64,000 bases of DNA, from NCBI GenBank assembly GCA_039654915.1, contig CM077596.1, positions 47,986,501-48,050,500 of the forward strand. Reading direction: 5' to 3'. This document shows, piece by piece, positions 52,960 through 61,027 of this stretch. Source of the stretch: Aquilaria yunnanensis (Eukaryota > Streptophyta > Magnoliopsida > Malvales > Thymelaeaceae). The notes under the pieces are model-generated. The model did not search any database, was not told the origin of the DNA, and saw only the letters and a list, made by a program, of their open reading frames with translations. Every line of letters starts with the position of its first letter. Position 1 is the first letter of the stretch. A program made the position numbers and the translations under genes.

Positions 52960-54745
52960 AATGATCCGTCAGGATCCATGGCTTGGAATTATTTTTAAAT
53001 AAAGTATATAATAATTTATTTTCTTTATTAAAAATAAAAACTTTGGACTAATATATTAATAATTAAAATAATAAAATATAACTTTTTAATTTTATCTTTT
53101 AATAAAAGGAATAAAAAGAGTAAAATTTTTGGGTTAATATTTTATTCAGTAATATTTTACTTATTTCTTTTAAAATAATAAAATATAACTTTTTAGTTTT
53201 CTTTATTAATAAAAAGAATAATAAAAAGTAAAATTTTTGGGCTAACATTTTATTCAATAATATTTTACTTATTTCTTTTAAAATAATGAAAAGATATCAC
53301 TTTTTGTTTCCTTTATAAAAATCTTAATAAAAAATAAATCAAAAAATAATTGAATTTCTCTTAAATATTTTAGACTTATTAATTAGATATACTTTCACAG
53401 ATATAAATTAAAATTAAAAAAGAAATCTTTCATCAAACAAAATAAAATATAAATATCAAGACTTTTGTTTTAAAATACATATAAATTTTTTGTTAAATAA
53501 TCTTTTATTCCAAAACAAATTAAATAAATATCAAAACTTTTCTTCTTTTGTTTAAAATATACATATAAATTTTTTATTTTCTTAATTAAACAATTACTTT
53601 GGGTTAATCTTTTATCAAAACAAAATAAAACAAAATAAAATATTAAGACTTATATTATTTTAAATTAAAATATAATTTTTTTTTTCTTTAATGAATAAAT
53701 AAGATCTTGATTTAATAATTTTTTTTATTTATCTTTTATTAAATAAAAAGAACAAGCATAACATAAAATATAAATCTTTCTTGATTAATTTATTTCTTCT
53801 TTTTAAATAAACATAAAATAAATCTCAAGATTAATTAATTAACTTTCTTATTAAAAAAAAATTAATTACTTTTGAATTCTTTTATAAATTAAGTAATTAT
53901 TTAAATAATAAATATCCTTCATCAAAAAAATTAATAAAAAAAAAAGAAGAAAACCTCCACTTTATTTATTGTTATCTAATTTTTCTTTATTTTATGGATA
54001 AACTCATTTCATTTAAAGAAATTAGCCATAAAAAATATATATGAAAATAAATCTGAACCATGTTGTTAAGTAAAAAAAAAAAAAAAAATTAGTTTATGGT
54101 ATATTGGCTGGAAACTGTCTCGTGCCCGCTTTTGAGCTGCTTCACCTGGTGAAGAGGGTCTGGCTGAGTAACAACGCCCCGTACCATGAACAAAGATTTT
54201 TATTTTTTTAAACTCTTTGATTCCTTTAAATTAACTTCTTATTAAATAAAAAAATTAATTTTTTTTAATTCTTTTATAAATTGAGTAATTCTTTAAATAA
54301 TAAATATCCTTCATTAAACAAGAAAAAAATCAAAAAAAAGAAAAGATAAGAAAAAGAAAAGAAAGATAAGAAAAAGAAAACAAAAGAAAGAAAAGAAAAG
54401 AAAATTAAAAAGTAAAAATAAGAAGAAAAAGAAAGAAAGAAAAAGTAAAAATATAAAGATAAATTTAGTAATTAAACTAAAAATTAATAATAAGAATTAA
54501 ATAATTACGATAAATTAAATCAATTTCCATATCTGGATGATCCGGCAGGATCTACCGTTTGGAAAATATCAAACTTTTAAAATAAATAAATTAAATAAAA
54601 AGATAAAAATCCATATTTTTACGATATGGATTGATTGTTTAAAATTTCACCAAATTTCGTGTCCAAATGACTCGGCAGAGTCCATGGTTCGGAATCAAAA
54701 TCTTCCGTGTCCAAATGACTCGGCAGAGTCCATGGTTCGGAAGTA
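52960..54745 (+). repeat. Four dispersed copies of a hairpin motif in the Ogre LTR
   Basis: Copies at about 52962-52990, 54535-54560, 54660-54690 and 54708-54738 share ccaaatgaNNCggcaGNNTCcatgg-like sequence. The stem-loop is gactc-ggca-gagtc in two copies (adjacent tandem units of about 48 bp), gatcc-ggca-ggatc in one and gatcc-gtca-ggatc in another. Both stem sides change together. A separate tandem duplication of about 108 bp lies at 53068-53290. Confidence 0.75.
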
Positions 54746-55010
54746 TAAAATTTTATCCGAATTAATTACCAAAATCCACATTTTCGACTAATTCAGTTAA
54801 AATATCTAAATTAACTGAAAAGTTTTAAAATTAAAGTAAAACAAAATTAAAATCAACTAAGGTGCCAATTTTTGGGCGTTTTAACAAAGTTGTTTTAACG
54901 TAACCGTACTCCCGAACCCCCGAACTCTCGCAGACCATATTTTAGGTGACAAATCGACCTAGGTGAAACCGATTGGTGGCGACTCCAGAAAACCCGACGT
55001 TGCCACAGCT

Positions 55011-55028
55011 TGGCGACTCCGCTGGGGA
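55011..55028 (+). other. Primer-binding site of the Ogre element
   Basis: tggcgactccgctgggga, three bases after the LTR, is the Ogre-lineage PBS, in the literature complementary to a tRNA-Arg. A second copy of its first ten bases lies in the LTR end at 54977-54986. Confidence 0.8.
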
Positions 55029-55615
55029 ACCTGACGTTAGTGAGTCGAGGCTAAAGTTGATTTGTTTTTATTTACTTTGCTTTACTATTATGTGGATTTA
55101 TATATTATATTTACTTAAGTAAACATGCATAATGCATTCACAAAATGAAGCTCTATACCCGAGCTTCCTTAAATCAAACACGATTTTTTCTAAGCGGAAT
55201 TGGTGTTGCTGTCCTTGTGAGGCCACGGTCTCCAAGCCTTTACCGGTTTCAAAGTAGCAAAGTAGTGTATTGCCTTCTGAGACGGTTAGTCTCTGCATGG
55301 GCCCACGAAAAGCTACGACTCGAATTAATCCATTCCTTACATAAACCCTAGAGGGTAAGGAATCGGGCCGTCACTATGATTCAGTGACGGGATTCGGGAA
55401 CTATCCCTAGCCTTTTTGATTAACCACCTTCTGCATATAGAATTCCTTACTCTACCGTAGAGCCAGCCATTAAAAAACTCCTATACTTCGGTTCCAATTA
55501 CCATAGGCCTTGTCTTGTCTATATGTTTGTATGAATCTATGTGTTACCTTTTTACTAACCCTTTTTTTTTTCCCTATTTTTCCGGCATATACATCTCATC
55601 ATTAAAGAAAAATAT
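55029..55615 (+). other. Untranslated leader between PBS and Ogre ORF1
   Basis: About 590 bp with no long frame. It ends in a T-rich run (55560-55580) shortly before the ORF1 ATG. Confidence 0.5.
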
Positions 55616-57330
55616 TTGGTGAAAGAAATTACTATCATGGATATTCTCGATTACCTTCCCACGGCTGTCAGTGGATCGTGGAATAACACGGTAATAGAAA
55701 CTCAGCCCGAAGCTATGGAATACTCCGAGATGGCCCAAAAACCTCACGGAGATTCTTTGATGTCCCGCTCTCACGTACAGCTCAAGGACCAGGTATCGGT
55801 CCGGATAAATCAGAATGACACCACTGAATTGTTACAAGTGTGGAATAGTTGGAGCCCTACGGATCGCGAAGCATTCACAGCAACGTACGGTCATATTGCT
55901 CGCCTACTAAAAGTCACCGTCGACGCACCACTTATCCGCGCTCTAATCCAGTTCTGGGATCCATTTTATCGGTGCTTTTCGTTCGACAAGATAGATCTGG
56001 TTCCAACCTTAGAAGAATACAGTAACCTCTTGGGTTGGTCCTCCGACTATCCAATTGAGACGTATCAACATGACAGAAGAACGGAACCTCATCGAGCCCT
56101 GGCCAAATTACTGGATGTGCCAGCTTCCAGTCTTCAAGCCAAGTTTGCAACAAAAGGATCTCGGAAATTTATCAGTTGGACCGACTTGAAGCAATTGAGC
56201 CATTCTCTCCCTCAGAAGAATCAACGACGCAAGCTTTTTGCATTGGCAATATATGGCCTGGTAGTCTTCCCAAGAATTGTTGGATTCATCGAAGGAGACG
56301 TTATCACGCTATTTGAGCAAGTCTGCTACACTCAAGTGAATCCGACCTCAGTAATCTTATGCGAAACTATCAGGGCATTAAACTTCTGTCGCCAAAGAGG
56401 GGGCAAATTCATGGGATGTTCACACCTTCTCAACGTTTGGATTAAAAGCCACCTTCCTTGTGATAAGCAACACTTCGAAAATCGCTTTTCAAAGGACTTC
56501 ATACCAATCGAAGCTTTTTTGAAAAGTGAAACCACTCACCATGATAGCAAGGAAGCATGGGTTGACTACTTCAGAAACATCACTGAATTCCAAATTGAAT
56601 GGAGAGCCCCCTGGTCCACCTCCACCCGAGTAGTCTACCGTTGCGGCAATTGCCCATGGGTTCCTCTCCTAGGTATATGGGGAGGAACAAGTTATGCCCA
56701 GCTCAAGTGCGAAAACAATTTGGGTCCATGCAATTTATACCCATGACGCATAACCTGAGTAAGTTGGAATTCTCACATGAAGATCCAAATTCAAATAAGC
56801 TTGCAATGGGTATTTCAATTGCATGGAAAAGACTCTTCATATTAAAGTCGGGCCCTATTATTTCTCCCACTACTTATTATGAATGGAGAAATGACCGGAA
56901 AGAAGGAATAGTTCTACCCGACGAGCTTATCAGAAAATTGGCGAAAAGAGAGCTGGAGAAAGAACTAGATGAAGAAAAGGAGAAAAACAAGAAGATGCAC
57001 CTCGACATACAACAGCTCGGTCACAAGACACAACTCCTCGAAGAGAAGATCGAATGCCAAAAACAAGTTATCTCCCAACTAGTGGACGAAAATGATCAAA
57101 AGGAGATGAGAGCAAGATATTGGGAAGATCAGTACATGCTTTCCCAAGAACAACTACAAATATTTTTGGCAGAAGTCAGAAAAGTTACAGAGCAAGCCCA
57201 ACTAATGGGCGAAGAAGCCAAGGAGTTAGAAGAACTGAGCTGTCCTACTCCATCAGTAAATGTTCAAAGAATGATGGAGTTCATATCTAAGGCCAAAAAG
57301 CAGTATTGTACTTTGGGCCGTTTCTTTTAA
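55616..57330 (+). pseudogene. Ogre ORF1 (plant mobile domain-like), one frameshift
   Basis: ORF1 starts at ATG 55616; a second ATG at 55637 begins MDILDYLP. The body shows the Ogre ORF1/plant mobile domain-like pattern: ELLQVWNSWSPTDREAFTAT, then LIRALIQFWDPFYRCFSFDK, LVPTLEEYSNLLGW and RRKLFALAIYGLVVFPRIVG. Between about 56700 and 56712 the conserved frame moves to another frame, where QFGSMQFIPMTHNLSKLEF continues. A long coiled coil follows (about 56930-57250) and the stop is at 57328-57330. As it stands the first frame ends at 56746 (376 codons). The role of ORF1 in Ogre elements is not known; its place before gag is diagnostic. Confidence 0.85.
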
Positions 57331-57520
57331 GGAAACAAACTTTTGCTGAATGTAATTGAGAAATTCCACTATAGTTATTCTTTCACCAAGTCTTTACAAT
57401 ATTCATGCATGCATCCATCACATCAATCATATACACATAGAATCTAATAAAATAAATATTCCTTGAAAGGGTAAAATTGGACCTCAACACCGATATTTAA
57501 CTCGGCTCCAAACAAGATTA

Positions 57521-60500
57521 ATGGCAGAACAAGCCGAAGGGCGTCTCATAGAGATGGAGTCCAAGATTGAAAGTATGGCAGAACAGATGAGACAATTGAT
57601 GGAACTAATCAAGGGGAAAGCAACTCAAATTCCCATCAAAGAAGCACAAGATCCCACTTATCCTCCGGGATTCACTCCGCAACGAGTCTCAGTCCAAGAA
57701 AACCTGTTTCAAGAACCAGGACAGTCTGCTAGTGTTCACCCGAAACAAGACACCATACATGAAGAGAAGAAGATGTTACCAAAAGAAGAAGCAGAATCTC
57801 AAAAACTCGAAACGATAGAAAAGAGACTGCGAGCCATTGAAGGAGGTACTATGTTCGGATCTCTCTCAGTGGATGACCTCTGCTTAGTGCCAGACGTCGA
57901 AATCCCTTCGGACTTTAAGGTGCTAGATTTCGTGAAATACGATGGAACGAGTGATCCCATCACTCACATCACTTTGTTTCTCAGAAGACTACAACCACTT
58001 ACCAAAAATGAGAAGGTGTGGATCGCACTTTTTCAGGAAAGTCTCACAAAATCAGCATTACAGTGGTATCTAAGCCAAGGTCCAAGAAACATAAAAACTT
58101 GGAATGACCTTGCTCAGGCCTTCATCGGCAACTATAAACATGTTATGGACTTAGCTCCGGATCGCCAAACTCTCCAAAACATGGAGAAGAAAAAAATAGA
58201 AACCTTTATGGAATATGCCCAACGATGGAGGGACTTAGCTGCACAAGTACAGCCACCTATGACAGAAAGAGAAATGGTCACTTTGTTTGTCCAGACACTG
58301 AAATACCCATATTATGACAAACTTATTGGCAATGCGGCAACTAACTTCTCCGACGTAGTCATGTCTGGAGAAAGGATCGAGCATGGTATCAGGACCGGGA
58401 AGATTACTGAGTCCTTTAGTGATCCTATGAAAAGAGGAGGACTATCCAGAAGAAAAGATGAAGAAATACAACAAATTGGACGAGGAAGGGGGATTCCCCT
58501 CGTGGGTACCGTGGTTACCGGACCTCGCCTATCCTATTCTTCCAACAGGCCCAATTATTATCCTACCAATAGGCCCAATGATTATCCTCCAAATAGGCCC
58601 AGTGATTATCTTCCCAATAGACCCAACAATTATCCTCTCAACAGGCCTAATCAGTTACGGCCACCTGTTCCGACTCCTCCAATGCCTGCACCAAGACCAA
58701 GAGAAATTTTCGCACCGATTCCCATGACTTGTACTGAGTTATATCCAAAACTCATCCAGAGCCAACTCATTCACCCAATTCCCACAAGGCCATTCGAACC
58801 CCCATATCCAACATGGTATGACCCTAAACTAAATTGCCCATATCATGATGGTGCCGTGGGCCACGGACTCGAAAATTGCATAGCATTGAAGCGTATAGTC
58901 CAACAATTAATTGAGTCAAAATGGTTGGACTTTTCCGATGAACCAAACGTCACTCATAATCCATTGCCTCCTCATCAAGCCAAACCAGTCAATATGATGG
59001 AAGAATACTGGCCGATGAAGAAAACAATCAATGATATCATAACCCCTCTTAAGCATGTATATTCATGCCTTGTGAAAGAAGGGATTATCATAGGAAAGTC
59101 TTCTGGAAATAAAGAAGTCGAGGATGAGGAGTGGTGCAACTTTCATAACAGTAAGAGTCATTCTATCCAAGAATGCCCAGAATTCCGTAAAAGTCTACAA
59201 AGTCTCATGGACTCCTCCCAAATCATCGTTTTTATGTCAGATAAAGAGGATGACGTGAATGTGATAATTAAAGAACAAGAAGTCAATATCATGCCAAGAC
59301 CACTAGTCATTCCAATCTCAAAATCTGCTCTCAAGCCTTTAAGAATTCAAGTTCCAAAGCCATTCCCGTACAAATCAGACAAAACTGTTCCATGGAACTA
59401 TGGCTATACTTCTAACATCACATCAACTCCGTTAGAAGTTGGGGGCATGACTAGAAGCGGTCGGTGTTATTCTCCCGAGCAAATGAACAAGTTCCAACAA
59501 GAGAAGAATGTTACGGATCCAGCAAATGGACCTATTAACACATCTAAAGAGCAAGAGATGCCTCGAGCAGTAACAGATGAACAAGCTACTGAGTTTCTCA
59601 AACTCATAAAGCAAAGTGAATACAGTATCGTGGAGCAGTTGAACCGTCTGCCAGCAAAGATCTCCATACTTTCATTACTCTTAAGTTCTGATGCCCATCG
59701 AGAAGCTCTTCTCAAAGTCCTGAATAAGGCTTATGTTGAACAAGATATCTCCGTGAACAACTTTGACCACCTTGTCAACAACATCACGGCACAAAATCTC
59801 ATCACATTCACTGACGATGAGATACCAGCAGAAGGAAGGGGTCACTCTAAGGCTCTACATATTTCGATTAAATACAAAGATCGGATTATGGCTAGAGTTC
59901 TGATCGACAATGGATCAGCTCTAAATGTAATGCCATTAGAAACTTTACATAAGATCGGTTTAGACCCATCACACCTCAACAACAGTCATATTGTTGTTCG
60001 AGCATTTGACGGAACAAAGAGAGATGTGGTTGGAGAAATAGAGCTACCAATTGGGATTGGTCCCTGTCTTTTCCATATCACATTCCAAGTCATGGACATT
60101 TCTCCATCTTATACTTGTCTGCTGGGAAGACCATGGATCCATATGGCTGGAGCAATTCCTTCCTCATTACATCAAAAAATGAAATTCATCATTGAAGGAA
60201 AGATAATCACAGTCTTTGCTGAAAAAGACATTCTGCTATCTAGACCTGCGGATGCTCAATATGTTGAGATCAATGAAAATATACCTGATTGCTCCTTCAG
60301 GTCTTTTGAGATTGTCAATGCTGCTTATGTCAGTGAATATGGAGAAGAACCCGTTCCTAACATCTCTAAAACAAGTCGCATGGTCGCCAAACTCATGATA
60401 AAAGGAGGATACTCACCAGGGTTAGGTTTGGGACAAGATTTACAAGGAATCCCAGAGCCATTGAAAATATCCGCAAATGAAGGGAAATACGGCCTAGGCT

Positions 60501-60832
60501 TCACACCGACAAGACATGATAAAATGAAGGCAATAGCTGAAAAGAGAGAAAAGAGGATTGCACGATTAACAGGGCATCCTCTCCAGGAAAGAAATCTGGA
60601 TATCCCTGAAATCACCGAAACGTTCGTGAGTGGTGGTCTCATTCCGAAAAATGACAATGAAGGCAAGCTGACTATCAACATCAACAAGTCTTTTGAAAGT
60701 CTTTCTATTCAGGCAATCATCAGCGATTCACCTGAAGAGGAGGAGCTCGTTCAACCTTGTGGCCCACGGGATGTGCTGAACAATTGGGAGGCGATAGAAC
60801 TGCCTGTTATAATCGAAAGCTTTCCAAAGTAA
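57521..60832 (+). CDS. gag-pro: Ogre Gag-protease with G-patch-like motif (1103 codons, open)
   Basis: An intact frame from ATG 57521. A short coiled-coil N-terminus is followed by the Gag domain (FVKYDGTSDPITHITLFLRR near 57930; ALQWYLSQGPRNIKTWNDLA near 58055; FMEYAQRWRDLAAQVQPPM near 58205). An octapeptide array N-R-P-N-x-Y-P-x lies at 58544-58657. Two short Cys/His patches follow (CPYHDGAVGHGLENC near 58840; WCNFHNSKSHSIQEC near 59134). The aspartic protease reads DNGSALNVMP at 59906, the Tat/Ogre form of the D-T/S-G active site. A G-patch-like glycine block (GGYSPGLGLGQDLQGIPEPL) is near 60405, comparable to motifs that bind RNA or helicases. The stop codon is formed by the first bases of the intron at 60829. 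Confidence 0.9.
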   Translation: MAEQAEGRLIEMESKIESMAEQMRQLMELIKGKATQIPIKEAQDPTYPPGFTPQRVSVQENLFQEPGQSASVHPKQDTIHEEKKMLPKEEAESQKLETIEKRLRAIEGGTMFGSLSVDDLCLVPDVEIPSDFKVLDFVKYDGTSDPITHITLFLRRLQPLTKNEKVWIALFQESLTKSALQWYLSQGPRNIKTWNDLAQAFIGNYKHVMDLAPDRQTLQNMEKKKIETFMEYAQRWRDLAAQVQPPMTEREMVTLFVQTLKYPYYDKLIGNAATNFSDVVMSGERIEHGIRTGKITESFSDPMKRGGLSRRKDEEIQQIGRGRGIPLVGTVVTGPRLSYSSNRPNYYPTNRPNDYPPNRPSDYLPNRPNNYPLNRPNQLRPPVPTPPMPAPRPREIFAPIPMTCTELYPKLIQSQLIHPIPTRPFEPPYPTWYDPKLNCPYHDGAVGHGLENCIALKRIVQQLIESKWLDFSDEPNVTHNPLPPHQAKPVNMMEEYWPMKKTINDIITPLKHVYSCLVKEGIIIGKSSGNKEVEDEEWCNFHNSKSHSIQECPEFRKSLQSLMDSSQIIVFMSDKEDDVNVIIKEQEVNIMPRPLVIPISKSALKPLRIQVPKPFPYKSDKTVPWNYGYTSNITSTPLEVGGMTRSGRCYSPEQMNKFQQEKNVTDPANGPINTSKEQEMPRAVTDEQATEFLKLIKQSEYSIVEQLNRLPAKISILSLLLSSDAHREALLKVLNKAYVEQDISVNNFDHLVNNITAQNLITFTDDEIPAEGRGHSKALHISIKYKDRIMARVLIDNGSALNVMPLETLHKIGLDPSHLNNSHIVVRAFDGTKRDVVGEIELPIGIGPCLFHITFQVMDISPSYTCLLGRPWIHMAGAIPSSLHQKMKFIIEGKIITVFAEKDILLSRPADAQYVEINENIPDCSFRSFEIVNAAYVSEYGEEPVPNISKTSRMVAKLMIKGGYSPGLGLGQDLQGIPEPLKISANEGKYGLGFTPTRHDKMKAIAEKREKRIARLTGHPLQERNLDIPEITETFVSGGLIPKNDNEGKLTININKSFESLSIQAIISDSPEEEELVQPCGPRDVLNNWEAIELPVIIESFPK

Positions 60833-61027
60833 TCTAATAGTAAAAACCTCCTAAAGAAAGGTTCAATCAATAGGGTGTAGTCTTTGTTTAAGTGAACCTT
60901 TTAGTTATTGCTTTTTATTCCAATAAAGTTGTGATTTATGCACATTGTAAATAAAGTACCAGTTTGCATCCATCTCATTCGTGCCATTTTTTTTCTCTTC
61001 TCTTTCTTTTCTCTCTGGATAATGCAG
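60829..61027 (+). other. Ogre intron between gag-pro and pol
   Basis: The donor GTAATC at 60829 directly follows the penultimate bases of gag-pro, and the acceptor is tggataatgcag ending at 61027, behind a long pyrimidine tract (about 60985-61017). Removing 199 bases joins gag-pro to the pol frame without a stop (codon AA|A, then CCC AAA ACT). Unspliced RNA meets TAA at 60830-60832. Ogre elements are known to carry a partly spliced intron at this place. Confidence 0.85.

Larger units (their letters stand above)
50895..55007 (+). repeat. 5' LTR of the Ogre element (4.1 kb)
   Basis: It starts TGTTGACACTCAATTTCGTCC, following LINE sequence, and ends gttgccaca, three bases before the PBS. An alternative end lies about 34 bases earlier, where the word tggcgactcc also occurs (54977-54986). 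Inside are a TATA box at 51413, a GC-rich CCG-repeat segment, a 48-bp tandem array, an AT-rich segment with duplications, and repeated hairpin motifs. Confidence 0.85.
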
